This document shows positions 54,639 to 64,000 of a DNA stretch of 64,000 bases, piece by piece (positions within the stretch are counted from its first letter, which is position 1; each line of letters starts with the position of its first letter). This DNA comes from Halodesulfovibrio aestuarii DSM 17919 = ATCC 29578 (GTDB taxonomy: Bacteria; Desulfobacterota; Desulfovibrionia; Desulfovibrionales; Desulfovibrionaceae): positions 124,001 to 188,000 of the forward strand of contig NZ_ARQF01000019.1 in NCBI RefSeq assembly GCF_000384815.1, read 5' to 3'. A program made the position numbers and the translations under genes. The notes under the pieces were generated by a model. That model had not been told where the DNA came from, made no database searches, and saw only the letters and a program-made list of their open reading frames with translations.

Positions 54639-55661
54639 ATGCAGGCAGTTCCAGTTCAAAATGCTATTGGTATGGTTCTCTGTCACGACATCACTCGAAT
54701 CGTTCCGGGTGAAAGTAAAGGCCCTGCGTTTAAGAAAGGCCACATCGTTACAGAAGAGGATATTCCTACCCTTCTTGATATCGGAAAAGAGCATCTCTAC
54801 GTGCTTGATCTTGCCGAAAACCAGATTCACGAAAACGAAGCGGCTATCCGCATTGCCAAAGCCGTTTCCGGTGATGGCATCACTCTAAGTGATGTTTCTG
54901 AAGGAAGGGTAAACCTTATTGCAAGCAAAGGTCTGCTGTCCATTGATGTTGAGAAAGTACATCAAATCAATGCAATTGAAGAAGTTGTACTTTCCACAAT
55001 GCACAATGGCTTGCATGTTCTGTCAGAACGACCAATTGCTGGTACCCGCATTGTTCCTCTTGTTACCGACAGGTCAAAAATTGAAGAAGTAGAAGCTGTT
55101 TGCGCCAAGGGCGGCCCTGTTATTCAGATTAAGCCGTTCAAACACCATAAAGTAGGGGTGGTTACTACCGGTAGCGAAGTCTACAATGGTAGAATTACAG
55201 ACAAGTTCGGGCCTGTAATCCGTAAAAAATTTCACGAACTCGGGTCAAACGTTGTGGAACAGGTTTTTGTTCCCGACGATCAACAAATGACAACAAATGC
55301 CATTAACTCATTCTTGAATGAAGGTATGGATTTTGTTGTTGTCACAGGCGGTATGTCCGTTGACCCTGATGACAGAACCCCCGCCAGTATCCGCGACACC
55401 GGAGCAGATGTAGTTACCTACGGCTCCCCAACCTTCCCCGGTGCCATGTTTATGCTCGCCTACAAGGATGGCCGACCTATTATCGGACTTCCCGGCTGCG
55501 TCATGTATTACCGCGCCAGTATCTTTGATCTCATTGTACCACGCATTCTCGCAGGCGAAACCATTACCCGTAGAGATATTACGAACCTAGGACACGGCGG
55601 CTTTTGTGCCGGTTGCGACACATGCCACTTTCCGCTCTGTTCCTTTGGTAAATCGTCATAA
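54639..55661 (+). CDS. MoeA/MoaB-like molybdopterin-binding protein with Cys-rich tail
   Basis: 340 residues. A C-terminal MoCF-biosynthesis domain with VVTTGSEVYNGRITD and VVTGGMSVDPDDRTPASI, shorter than MoeA (about 400). The last 20 residues contain four cysteines (GFCAGCDTCHFPLC), unusual for the family, that could bind a metal or Fe-S cluster. It precedes Mop, so it may deliver or select the cofactor metal (inference). Confidence 0.88.
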   Translation: MQAVPVQNAIGMVLCHDITRIVPGESKGPAFKKGHIVTEEDIPTLLDIGKEHLYVLDLAENQIHENEAAIRIAKAVSGDGITLSDVSEGRVNLIASKGLLSIDVEKVHQINAIEEVVLSTMHNGLHVLSERPIAGTRIVPLVTDRSKIEEVEAVCAKGGPVIQIKPFKHHKVGVVTTGSEVYNGRITDKFGPVIRKKFHELGSNVVEQVFVPDDQQMTTNAINSFLNEGMDFVVVTGGMSVDPDDRTPASIRDTGADVVTYGSPTFPGAMFMLAYKDGRPIIGLPGCVMYYRASIFDLIVPRILAGETITRRDITNLGHGGFCAGCDTCHFPLCSFGKSS

Positions 55662-55795
55662 TAATTGGTTGGTTCTGCTGTAGAACCCTCCTGCCTTACA
55701 ACCTAATATGTGATGGTACCTTTCACAGCATCAACACCCTTCGCCTTGTGTTGTACCACGCTGCTTGATCGCCTAGGTACCCGAGAGGAGTTTCC

Positions 55796-58513
55796 ATGCT
55801 TAAAAAAATGCTCCATGTTAACGGCGTAGACCGGATGGTCATATGTGACCAAGACGACTCGCTTGCAAATGTACTACGCGAAAATCTTGGAATCACCAGT
55901 GTTAAGGTCGGTTGCGGACAAGGACAGTGCGGTAGCTGTACTGTTGTTGTAGATGGCAAGCTCAAACGCACTTGTACTTTAAAAATGAAGCGCGTTGCTG
56001 AGAACACCAAAATTGTTACGGTAGAAGGGGTGGGCACCCCTACATGCTTGCACCCTATTCAGCTTGCATGGATTGCTCATGGTGGCGCACAGTGCGGGTT
56101 CTGTACACCTGGTTTCATAGTTTCTTCCTACGCACTGTTGCTTGAAAATCAGTCTCCTAGTCGTGAAGACATTCGTGACTGGTTCCAGAAGCATCGTAAC
56201 GCATGTCGTTGCACAGGCTACAAACCACTTGTTGATGCAGTTATGGATGCAGCAGCTGTAATTCGCGGAGACAAGACCCGTGAAGAATTAATGAAAGACG
56301 TACCGGTTGAAGGCCGCATTCTTGGCACTAAATACCCTCGTCCTTCCGCTGTAGCAAAAGTTACCGGCACCCTCGATTATGGTGCAGATCTTGGCATCAA
56401 ACTTCCAGGTGACACTCTCCGTCTCGCTTTAGTACAGGCAGAAGTATCACACGCGAAAATTATTTCCATTGACACTTCCGAAGCTGAAAAAATGGATGGC
56501 GTCAAAAAAATCATTACTCATAAAGATGTTAAAGGTAAAAACCGCATAACCGGTCTTATTACCTTCCCAAGCAACAAAGGTGATGGTTGGGATCGTCCTA
56601 TTTTGTGTGATGAAAAAGTATTCCAGTACGGTGATACTCTTGCTATCGTTTGTGCTGATACTGAAAAGCATGCAAAAGCTGCTGCTGCAAAAGTAAAAGT
56701 AGAACTCGAACAGCTGCCAGAATACATGAGCGCTCCTGAAGCAATGCAGGATGATGCTATGGAAATTCATCCTGGCACTCCTAATATTTACTACATACAA
56801 AACATTGCCAAAGGCAACGAAACTGCACCGATTTTTAAAGATGCAGACGTAACGATTGAAGGCGATTACTATGTTGGCCGTCAGCCACATATGCCTATCG
56901 AACCGGACGTAGGCTTTGCATACCGTAACGATAAAGGCAAACTCGTTATCCATTCCAAATCTATCGGCATGCACCTGCACGCTGCTATGATTGCTCCTGG
57001 TCTTGGTGAAGATGTTGAGAATCTCGTTATGGTTCAAAACCCAACAGGTGGTACTTTCGGGTACAAATTCAGTGCAACCATGGAAGCTCTTGTTGGTGTT
57101 GCATGTATTGCAACTGGTAAACCAGTGTTCCTGAATTACACATGGCACCAGCAGCAAACGTATACTCCAAAGCGTTCTCCATTCTTTATGAATGTTCGTC
57201 TAGCTGCTGACAAAGAAGGTAAACTCCTTGGTATGGAAACTGACTGGTCTGTTGACCACGGTCCATACTCTGAATTCGGTGACCTCCTCACCCTTCGCGG
57301 TGCTCAGTTCATCGGCGCAGGCTATAACATTCCGAATATCCGAGGCGAAGGTCGTACTGTTTGTACAAACCACGCTTGGGGCTCTGCATTCCGTGGATTC
57401 GGCTCACCGCAGTCTGAATTTGCATCTGAAGTTCTCATGGACGAACTTGCTGAAAAAATTGGCATGGACCCATTAGAAATTCGTTACAAAAACGCATACC
57501 GTAAGGGTTCCACAACCCCTACAGGTCAAGATCCTGAAGTCTACAGCATTCCTGATATTATCGACACAATCCGTCCTAAATATGAAGAAGCGAAAAAACG
57601 CGCAGCAGAACTTTCCACACCGGAAGTCAAACGCGGCGTAGGTATCGCTCTTGGTGTTTACGGTTCCGGTCTTGATGGCCCTGATACCGCTGACGCTGAT
57701 GTTGAATTAGATGCTCAGGGTTGTGTAACCGTGTACACCACATGGCACGATCATGGTCAGGGTGCAGACATCGGTGCACAGACAACAGCCCATGAAGCAT
57801 TATCCCCAATGGGTATTCCAGCAGAAAAAGTAAAAGTGTGCCTCAACGACACTAGCAAATGCCCGAATGGTGGCCCAGCTGGTGGTTCTCGTTCTCAGGT
57901 TGTTGTTGGACGGGCCATCAAATCAGCATGTGAAGCACTTGTTGAATCCATGAAAAAAGCTGATGGCTCTTACTACACCTATGAAGAAATGGTTGAGAAG
58001 AAAATCCCTACACGTGCCAGTGGTAAATGGACTGCTCCTTGTACTGATTGTGACGAAAACAGTCAGGGTAACCCATTTGCTTGTTACATGTATGGCATGT
58101 TCCTCGCTGAAGTTAGTGTTGAGTTGGCTACAGGTAAAACGAAAGTTGATAAAATGACTGCGGTCGCTGACATTGGTACCATCATGAACAAACTTGTTGT
58201 TGATGGACAGATGTATGGTGGTCTTGCTCAGGCTATCGGCCTTGCGCTTACAGAAGACTATGAAGATATCAAAAAGCATTCAACGATGATTGGTGCCGGT
58301 CTTCCATTCGCCAAAGATATTCCAGACGACATGGAACTCGTATACATTGAGTCCAAACGTCCAGAGGGTCCTTTCGGTGCATCCGGTGTTGGTGAACTTC
58401 CACTCACCAGCCCACACGCAGCTATCATCAACGCTATCTACAACGCTTGTGGCGCACGTATCCGCCATTTGCCTGCACGTCCTGAAAAAGTACTCGCAGA
58501 GCTCAACAAGTAA
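55796..58513 (+). CDS. mop: Molybdenum aldehyde oxidoreductase
   Basis: 905 residues (D. gigas 907). Oxidises aldehydes to acids. Two N-terminal [2Fe-2S] domains have cysteines 40, 45, 48, 60 and 100, 103, 137, 139, the same numbers as in D. gigas. A Moco domain follows, with the active-site Glu867 in GVGELPLTS. It has no FAD domain, so it hands electrons to a partner, perhaps the next gene's product. Might help dispose of acetaldehyde from choline (inference). Confidence 0.96.
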   Translation: MLKKMLHVNGVDRMVICDQDDSLANVLRENLGITSVKVGCGQGQCGSCTVVVDGKLKRTCTLKMKRVAENTKIVTVEGVGTPTCLHPIQLAWIAHGGAQCGFCTPGFIVSSYALLLENQSPSREDIRDWFQKHRNACRCTGYKPLVDAVMDAAAVIRGDKTREELMKDVPVEGRILGTKYPRPSAVAKVTGTLDYGADLGIKLPGDTLRLALVQAEVSHAKIISIDTSEAEKMDGVKKIITHKDVKGKNRITGLITFPSNKGDGWDRPILCDEKVFQYGDTLAIVCADTEKHAKAAAAKVKVELEQLPEYMSAPEAMQDDAMEIHPGTPNIYYIQNIAKGNETAPIFKDADVTIEGDYYVGRQPHMPIEPDVGFAYRNDKGKLVIHSKSIGMHLHAAMIAPGLGEDVENLVMVQNPTGGTFGYKFSATMEALVGVACIATGKPVFLNYTWHQQQTYTPKRSPFFMNVRLAADKEGKLLGMETDWSVDHGPYSEFGDLLTLRGAQFIGAGYNIPNIRGEGRTVCTNHAWGSAFRGFGSPQSEFASEVLMDELAEKIGMDPLEIRYKNAYRKGSTTPTGQDPEVYSIPDIIDTIRPKYEEAKKRAAELSTPEVKRGVGIALGVYGSGLDGPDTADADVELDAQGCVTVYTTWHDHGQGADIGAQTTAHEALSPMGIPAEKVKVCLNDTSKCPNGGPAGGSRSQVVVGRAIKSACEALVESMKKADGSYYTYEEMVEKKIPTRASGKWTAPCTDCDENSQGNPFACYMYGMFLAEVSVELATGKTKVDKMTAVADIGTIMNKLVVDGQMYGGLAQAIGLALTEDYEDIKKHSTMIGAGLPFAKDIPDDMELVYIESKRPEGPFGASGVGELPLTSPHAAIINAIYNACGARIRHLPARPEKVLAELNK

Positions 58514-58525
58514 TATAGTACAAAC

Positions 58526-58553
58526 CGTCCGTGCTGCTTTGGCAGCACGGACG
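58526..58553 (+). repeat. Intercistronic hairpin between mop and the next gene
   Basis: CGTCCGTGCTGC pairs with GCAGCACGGACG around a four-base loop, no T-run. Likely stabilises the mop message or tunes read-through. Confidence 0.65.
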
Positions 58554-58570
58554 TAACTAGCAGCACGCAT

Positions 58571-60853
58571 ATGGAACAACACGAATTACGCCAGTGGGAA
58601 GCACAATGCACGCAAGAAGATGCGCCGCACTGTCAAGCCCAGTGTCCTTTGCACATTGATGTCCGCACCTTCTGTAAAAAAATGGCTGCGGGTAAAATTA
58701 ATGAAGCATGGGCTGTTTTGTATAAAAGCATGCCGATGCCGCATATTACCGCCAATATATGCAATGGGTTATGTATGGAGACATGCCTTCGCAAAGATCT
58801 TGGCGGCAGCATTAATATGCCGGAGCTTGAAAGCTATTGTGCTGCAAATGCAACTAAAAACCCGCCAGTACGTCCACTTCCTTCTAAAGGCAAGCGTGTA
58901 CTCATTATTGGCGGAGGACTTTCTGCATTAGCTGCTGCGTGGGACCTTGCTAAAAAGGGTATCAGTCCCACTATCCTTTCAACAGAAGCGTATGACGATG
59001 TTGCATCCAATATTCCTGAAAAAGCATTTGAGCAGCATGAACAAGCGATGAAAAAACTCGGGGTTCTCTTCTCCAGCGAGGAATTACCCGAAGATCTAGC
59101 CGAAATCTGCACCAAATGGGATGCTGTCCTGCTTGCAACATCTGAAGTAGCAAACCAGTATCCGTGCGAGCTTATTAACCCGAAGACATTACAAACAAAT
59201 ATTTCTTCTGTATTCACTGTTCCGTTCCCTTGTATTGCTACCTCGATAGAACGTATTGCCCTTGGCAGAACGTTAGCATTATCTGCGGAACGGTCTATAC
59301 AGAATGTATCCCTCACAGCAGGGAGAGACACTGAAGGGCCATACCAATCCCGCCTGCAAACTGCAGTATCGTCTGTCTCTTCACTTCCACGTCTTCCTGC
59401 AGGTGATGAGGGATATGATGAAGCGACGGCTATGCTGGAAGCCGGAAGGTGCCTACAATGCGAATGTATGCAGTGCGTAAACAACTGTGTGTATCTGGCA
59501 GAATTCAAAAGCTACCCTAAAGTATACGCGCGGCATATATACAACAATGCCGCAATCGTTATGGGGACACGACATGCCAACAAAATGATCAACTCCTGCA
59601 TGTTGTGTGGTCTTTGCGAAGAAATTTGTCCTGAAGACTTTGCAGTCCAGAATCTCTGCCTGACAGCACGACAAGAGATGGTGGCAGATTCCACAATGCC
59701 ACCTTCTGCACATGAATTTGCACTCCGCGATATGGCATTTGCCAATACTGCGGGTATGCTCGCAAAGAATGCACCTTCCGCTTCCGCTAGCACGTACGCC
59801 TTCTTTCCGGGATGTCAGCTTCCTGCAATTTCGCCGCATCTTGTTGAAAGCACATATAATTATCTACGCGATTCTCTGGAAGAGCCGGTGGGGTTATTTA
59901 TCCATTGTTGCGGAGCTCCTGCACACTGGGCAGGACAAAAAGATCTGACGGAGGCAACAACGCGCCAGATTCTTCAGCAATGGGAGATCATGGGAAAACC
60001 GGAACTCATTACCGGTTGTCCAACATGCGCCTCTATGTTTGCAGAACTACTGCCACAGATTCCAACCCGATCTTTATGGGAAGTTCTTGAAGAAGTAGGT
60101 CTACCTGCAAAAGCCCGCATGCCACAACAGCCATATGTACTGCATGACCCGTGTTCAACCCGCCATGACGAACCTATGCGCGCACATGTTCGTGCCATCA
60201 TAGAAAAGCTTGCCGTTTCGATTACAGAACCACGTCTTTCCGGTTTATTAACAGAATGTTGTGGTTTTGGGGGATTGCTTGACTCTGCCAACCCTGAGCT
60301 TTCCCGCAAGGCATCTCAGCACAGGGCAGAAACCCTCTCTGCATGCACAGAAGATGAACAGGATGTGCTCACGTATTGCGCCATGTGCCGCGACATGCTT
60401 GCAAGAACAGGCAAACGTACAATTCACCTGCTGGATATTCTTTTTCCGAATTGTAATGCTGCCCTTTCATGCTGCGATGCTGACCCCGCAACCATACCTG
60501 TTACAGGTTTTTCAGACCGCCGCGAGAACCGTATACGCCTCAAGGAGCATCTGCTCACGACAGTATGGGGCGAGGCGGAATCTGTCACAAAAGAAAACGC
60601 ACCAACAATCACATACACGGAACAAGCAGCAGCCAATATGGAAGAGCGGCGAATTCTGCGAAGCGATATTCGCAAAGTTGTGGACTATGTAGAAGCGACT
60701 AATTCAAGTTTATTCAACACACAAACCCAACGCAACGTTGCCAGCTTCCGCCCTGTAGGTGTTACCTACTGGATCGAATATACGAAAGATAATGACGCAT
60801 ACTGCATCCACAATGTCTGGTCACACCGTATGCAGATTATTCCTCCAAAATAA
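58571..60853 (+). CDS. FAD/Fe-S oxidoreductase with CCG (HdrB/GlpC-type) domains
   Basis: 760 residues. Order: GltD-like Fe-S domain (HCQAQCPLHID, CNGLCMETC), FAD/NAD Rossmann start (VLIIGGGLSALAAAWDLAKK) that is shorter than usual, ferredoxin cysteines (CMLCGLCEEICP), then two CCG domains (FFPGCQ... CCGAPAHW... TGCPTC and HDPCS... CCGFGG... YCAMC). It matches the protein next to mop in D. vulgaris (DVU_1558-type; from memory). Likely electron acceptor or bifurcating partner for Mop. Confidence 0.85.
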   Translation: MEQHELRQWEAQCTQEDAPHCQAQCPLHIDVRTFCKKMAAGKINEAWAVLYKSMPMPHITANICNGLCMETCLRKDLGGSINMPELESYCAANATKNPPVRPLPSKGKRVLIIGGGLSALAAAWDLAKKGISPTILSTEAYDDVASNIPEKAFEQHEQAMKKLGVLFSSEELPEDLAEICTKWDAVLLATSEVANQYPCELINPKTLQTNISSVFTVPFPCIATSIERIALGRTLALSAERSIQNVSLTAGRDTEGPYQSRLQTAVSSVSSLPRLPAGDEGYDEATAMLEAGRCLQCECMQCVNNCVYLAEFKSYPKVYARHIYNNAAIVMGTRHANKMINSCMLCGLCEEICPEDFAVQNLCLTARQEMVADSTMPPSAHEFALRDMAFANTAGMLAKNAPSASASTYAFFPGCQLPAISPHLVESTYNYLRDSLEEPVGLFIHCCGAPAHWAGQKDLTEATTRQILQQWEIMGKPELITGCPTCASMFAELLPQIPTRSLWEVLEEVGLPAKARMPQQPYVLHDPCSTRHDEPMRAHVRAIIEKLAVSITEPRLSGLLTECCGFGGLLDSANPELSRKASQHRAETLSACTEDEQDVLTYCAMCRDMLARTGKRTIHLLDILFPNCNAALSCCDADPATIPVTGFSDRRENRIRLKEHLLTTVWGEAESVTKENAPTITYTEQAAANMEERRILRSDIRKVVDYVEATNSSLFNTQTQRNVASFRPVGVTYWIEYTKDNDAYCIHNVWSHRMQIIPPK

Positions 60854-60862
60854 GAGCATGCT

Positions 60863-61078
60863 ATGAATACGCTACAGGTTTTACACGACGATTTTTCTCA
60901 TTGGAAATGCACACAGTGCAATGAACAGCTCGTTTTTACGGCCGTGGAACTGGTGTATCTTGAAAGTAAATTTTCGGTTGAATTACCCACCTGTCCCGCG
61001 TGCGGCTATGTGCTCATTCCTGAATCTCTCGCCACAAGTAAAATGGCAGAAGTGGAACAATTACTGGAAGATAAATGA
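60863..61078 (+). CDS. Small two-CxxC redox/zinc-ribbon protein (DVU_1557 type)
   Basis: 71 residues. CxxC pairs at WKCTQCNEQ and PTCPACGYV, so a rubredoxin-like or zinc-ribbon fold. Its stop overlaps the next start (ATGA). Family named for its place in Mop clusters (from memory). Confidence 0.8.
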   Translation: MNTLQVLHDDFSHWKCTQCNEQLVFTAVELVYLESKFSVELPTCPACGYVLIPESLATSKMAEVEQLLEDK

Positions 61079-61821
61079 GTACTCCGCTTTGGCAGCATCC
61101 TCTCATGGCAACATTGGAAGATGGCGCACTTCGTCCCGGTGGGCTTTCACTTACCCGCAAGACCTACGATAATTTGAAGATTTCATCTCCTATGCGTGTT
61201 CTGGATGCCGGATGCGGCACCGGAATCACAGGTAAATTTCTTCAACAAGAATATAGCGCTATTGTCACGGGACTTGACCTTTCCTATCAAAACACGCTGC
61301 AAACTCGTGAAAGACAACTCCCTGTCGTACAAGGAACCGTGGAACAACTTCCATTTCCAAACGCGACATTTCACATAGTCAACTGCGACTGCGTCCTCTC
61401 CCTCAGCAATTCTCTGGAAACAACTATTTTAGAATTCTCACGGGTACTCTGCGCTGGTGGCACACTGCTTCTTTCTGACCTCTACAGGCGTAAGGAACAG
61501 ACAGAACAAACGGTAGCAACGCCCAATATATCTTCTGAGGTAGCACCAATTCCCGTTAATTCAGAATCCGAAAACAACAGCTGTAGCTGTAGTAGTTCAC
61601 CGCTTCAACTTAAAAAACTTTTTGCTGCGCTTACACAAGCAGGTTTTGTGCACACAAGCAGCACTGACTGCACAAAAGAGCTGAAAGAGCTGACAGCGAA
61701 ACTTATTTTCTCCGGCATTGCACCGTGCTGCCAAAGCGATGCAAATACCGCGGACAGCCGCACGAAAACTTTCGATAAAAGTATCGGGTACATCCAAATT
61801 AGAGCCTTAAAAAAGGAATGA
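61075..61821 (+). CDS. Class I SAM-dependent methyltransferase (DVU_1556 type)
   Basis: 248 residues. Motif I VLDAGCGTGITGKFL, then VVQGTVEQLPFPNATFHIVN and FSRVLCAGGTLLLSDLYR. A serine/cysteine-rich insert (NNSCSCSSS) is odd. In this cluster the methyltransferase is paired with TrsS and its substrate is unknown. Confidence 0.85.
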   Translation: MSTPLWQHPLMATLEDGALRPGGLSLTRKTYDNLKISSPMRVLDAGCGTGITGKFLQQEYSAIVTGLDLSYQNTLQTRERQLPVVQGTVEQLPFPNATFHIVNCDCVLSLSNSLETTILEFSRVLCAGGTLLLSDLYRRKEQTEQTVATPNISSEVAPIPVNSESENNSCSCSSSPLQLKKLFAALTQAGFVHTSSTDCTKELKELTAKLIFSGIAPCCQSDANTADSRTKTFDKSIGYIQIRALKKE

Positions 61822-61824
61822 CAT

Positions 61825-62283
61825 ATGCTTTCCGACATCCAACTGCAATTGCTTCAATGGGCTGGCAAAGGGTATTGTTGCAGCCAAATCCTAGTCGGCA
61901 TGGCGCTGGAATATTCCGGCATTGAAAACCCGCAGCTAATCAGAGCTGCAGAAGGATTATGCAGCGGGATGTCCAGCTGCAACGGTACATGCGGGCTGCT
62001 TACAGGCGGATCCTTAATGTTAGGTCTATACGCCGGGCATGACGCAGAAACAGAAGAAAAAGACGAACATCTCTCCCTCCTTCTAGAATCCTTCACAGAC
62101 TGGTTTACGCAGAAAGCAACAGCGCAGTATGGTGGCATTACCTGTGGACAAATTCTGGGAGAAACCAGCGGCGCCCCCGTACCGGACACAAGCAAATGCG
62201 GTTCTCTACTTGCTGAAACATTCACTTACATTGAATCTCTGCTCGCTGAATACGAGTACGAAATTTCCGCAGTAAAAGAGTAG
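61825..62283 (+). CDS. C-GCAxxG-C-C family protein (DVU_1555 type)
   Basis: 152 residues. Cysteines recur at GYCCSQ, GLCSGMSSCNGTCG, ITCGQIL and SKCGSLL, the scattered set typical of this family, which often has a redox or metal role. No enzyme activity is established. Three bases from both neighbours. Confidence 0.82.
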   Translation: MLSDIQLQLLQWAGKGYCCSQILVGMALEYSGIENPQLIRAAEGLCSGMSSCNGTCGLLTGGSLMLGLYAGHDAETEEKDEHLSLLLESFTDWFTQKATAQYGGITCGQILGETSGAPVPDTSKCGSLLAETFTYIESLLAEYEYEISAVKE

Positions 62284-62285
62284 TT

Positions 62286-63644
62286 ATGTCTGACCACGTT
62301 TCCCATACAGAAAGTGTTTGTCCTGAATGTCTTCAACGCATTCCAGCCATGCGTGTTACCCACGGGGAAGAAACACGTCTTGTGAAACATTGCCCACAAC
62401 ACGGCGCTTTCTCAACTCCTGTCTGGCGCTCTACACACACCGCAACAGTTTTTAAGGATTGGTTACGGCCTAAAACGCCATCAACACCGCCGACGATATC
62501 CACATCTGTCGACAAAGGCTGCCCATTTGATTGCGGCCTGTGCGAAGAGCACCGTCAACACAGCTGCATGGCACTCATCGAGGTTACATGGAACTGCAAC
62601 CTATCCTGCCCAGTCTGCTTTGCATCAGCTGAAAATAAAGCAACATCCCCCACTCCGAAAGAGCCTACAAAAGAAGAACTCATTCAACTGTTGGAAACCA
62701 CCATGCGCAACACAGGCGGTTGCAATCTTCAATTTTCCGGTGGGGAGCCAACCATACGCGATGATCTTCCAGAGCTTGTCGCAGAAGCAAAACGCATCGG
62801 TTTCCCGTTCGTTCAAATTAACACCAACGGAGTTCGTGCCGCACACGATCCTGAATATGTAACTGAACTTGCGGCCGCTGGTGTTGACTCCGTATTCCTA
62901 CAATTTGACGGGTTACGTGAATCGACATGGAAAGCATTCCGCAATGCGGATCTTCGCGAAATAAAAGCAAGAGCAATCGAAGCCTTTGCAAAAGCAAAAA
63001 TAGGCATTGTTCTCGTACCGGTCATTTCGCCTCTCATTAACAAGGACGAAGTCGGCGACATTATCCGTTTTGCCATAGATCACGCACCAGCCGTACGCGG
63101 TGTTCATTTTCAGCCTATCAGCTATTTCGGACGATATCCTGTTGCCCCTGCCGACGCTGAACGCATCACACTGCCGGAACTGGCTGAAGAACTGGAACGA
63201 CAGACAGACAACCTTGTTGCTACAGGTGACTTTGTACCCCCGACATGCGAACACGCGCTCTGCTCATTCCACGCAAATTACATTATCAACGAGGACAACA
63301 CACTCCAGCTGCTGTCTGTTCCTAAAAAGACATGTAACTGCAAGCCGAAACCGGCAGCAGAAGGAGCAGAAAAAGCGCGCTCTTTTGTACGCAGCCAGTG
63401 GGCTGCGGCTGAATTAGAAAAGAAACCTCAATCTCTATCCAACGAACTTGATTCGTTCATTCAGCAAGCATCAATACGGCGCTTTGCCATCTCAGCCATG
63501 GCGTTTCAGGATGCATGGTCACTGGATATTGAACGACTGAAAGGATGCTGCATCCACGTAGTTGCACCGGACGGTAGACTCGTCCCATTCTGTGCCTACA
63601 ATCTCACTGCGGCAGATGGAACGACATTGTATCGCGGGAAGTAG
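62286..63644 (+). CDS. Radical SAM protein TrsS-like
   Basis: 452 residues. Preceded by an N-terminal cysteine set (CPECLQRIP, GCPFDCGLCEEH), the radical SAM motif is CNLSCPVC and the SAM motif FSGGEPTIRDDLPEL. A C-terminal Cys set (GCCIHVV, VPFCAYN) resembles the tetraether-lipid synthase-like branch. Orthologues include selenoproteins (name from memory); here all codons are ordinary cysteines. Its substrate is unknown; a modification of a partner in this cluster is possible. Confidence 0.82.
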   Translation: MSDHVSHTESVCPECLQRIPAMRVTHGEETRLVKHCPQHGAFSTPVWRSTHTATVFKDWLRPKTPSTPPTISTSVDKGCPFDCGLCEEHRQHSCMALIEVTWNCNLSCPVCFASAENKATSPTPKEPTKEELIQLLETTMRNTGGCNLQFSGGEPTIRDDLPELVAEAKRIGFPFVQINTNGVRAAHDPEYVTELAAAGVDSVFLQFDGLRESTWKAFRNADLREIKARAIEAFAKAKIGIVLVPVISPLINKDEVGDIIRFAIDHAPAVRGVHFQPISYFGRYPVAPADAERITLPELAEELERQTDNLVATGDFVPPTCEHALCSFHANYIINEDNTLQLLSVPKKTCNCKPKPAAEGAEKARSFVRSQWAAAELEKKPQSLSNELDSFIQQASIRRFAISAMAFQDAWSLDIERLKGCCIHVVAPDGRLVPFCAYNLTAADGTTLYRGK

Positions 63645-63888
63645 TTTTTTGATTTCGTCGCCTCCGGCGGGCAGGGTACCGTCCTTGCATTTCGAGAGAG
63701 AAACACCCTCTCGACTGCGAGTTATATTACCTGATTAACATCAGCCATTCTACACAAAGAATATATCGTCACTTATGAACATAAAATAGCCGAACGCAAA
63801 AACTCTTTACTAACAAAATATTACTGTCACCGATGATATATTAGCGCCAGCCATCAGAAACTACAGATGTCTCTCGAACAGGATAGAA
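63645..63888 (+). other. Intergenic region with REP-like palindromes
   Basis: Carries the GC-rich palindrome CGCCTCCGGCGGG (63660 area), then CGAGAG/CTCTCG (63692-63715). Such GCCTCCGGC elements often follow genes in Desulfovibrio-type genomes. No gene. Confidence 0.4.
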
Positions 63889-64000
63889 ATGCTAAATTTG
63901 ATTGAAGAAAGTCCAAAGCAACAGCATGTTAACCGGATAAATCCGTTAGATGCACAGGCTCAGCAAGATATGCGAACTGAGGCTCCAATCTCTCAGGCTC
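63889..64000 (+). CDS. Partial gene, 3' end off the window
   Basis: The ATG at 63889 opens 37 codons to the window edge (MLNLIEESPKQQHVNRINPL...). A weak GGAT site lies upstream. The residues are polar and do not match a family I know. Start and reality both uncertain. Confidence 0.4.
   Translation, partial: MLNLIEESPKQQHVNRINPLDAQAQQDMRTEAPISQA

Noticed and set aside
1-64000. CRISPR arrays, insertion sequences, prophage genes, rRNA
   Set aside because: I saw no regularly spaced repeats, transposase, phage structural genes or rRNA. The only recombinase-like gene is the TunR regulator.

Overview
The window fits a marine, moderately AT-rich sulfate-reducing deltaproteobacterium of the Desulfovibrionales, and a Halodesulfovibrio-like genome would fit (inference). 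The indicators are a choline trimethylamine-lyase (CutC) microcompartment locus of the Desulfovibrio type, a Mop-type molybdenum aldehyde oxidoreductase whose iron-sulfur cysteines sit at the D. gigas positions, a TunR-like tungstate regulator, and large chemosensory kinases.

Region 1 (1-13605, minus strand) is most of a glycyl-radical choline-degrading microcompartment (cut/GRM) operon. In transcription order it holds two hexameric shell proteins, an aldehyde dehydrogenase paralogue without its catalytic cysteine, CutC, CutD, a PduU-like shell protein, a EutP-like GTPase, a EutT-like protein, EutJ, a GrpU-like shell protein, a vertex protein, PduS, a PduT-like shell protein, a EutQ-like cupin, an extended shell protein, and an intact acylating aldehyde dehydrogenase that runs off the left edge. 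Region 2 (14979-18218, plus) has an EamA-type permease, a small winged-helix-like protein and a BCCT transporter. Region 3 (18965-22663) has a second EamA permease (minus) and a chemoreceptor (plus). Region 4 (23261-27219, plus) is an OsmC-like protein, Lpd, GcvH, LipB and LipA. Region 5 (27711-33748, minus) is a sigma54-dependent activator and a BCCT / phosphodiesterase / small-protein operon.

Regions 1-5 appear tied together by one regulatory code. A palindrome, CGACA-N4-TGTCG (extended form TGCGACA-N4-TGTCGCA), occurs at about a dozen places. All are in intergenic DNA, usually upstream of -24/-12 (sigma54) promoters. One copy lies just upstream of the activator's own start. I infer a quaternary-amine regulon controlled by the activator at 27711-29189.

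Region 6 (34866-36959) holds tRNA-Glu, tRNA-Gln and GlnRS. Region 7 (37617-42542) is a complete branched-chain amino-acid-type ABC transporter (livKHMGF). Region 8 (42970-49594, minus) is a signalling operon: a giant hybrid histidine kinase, CheR, stand-alone CheB, and a response regulator with GGDEF. Region 9 (50052-63644) is molybdenum/tungsten biology: TunR, modABC, a DUF364-like protein, a ModE-like repressor, a MoeA-like protein, Mop, and a conserved Mop-linked cluster (FAD/Fe-S CCG-domain protein, small redox protein, methyltransferase, C-GCAxxG-C-C protein, TrsS-like radical SAM protein). A partial gene starts at 63889.
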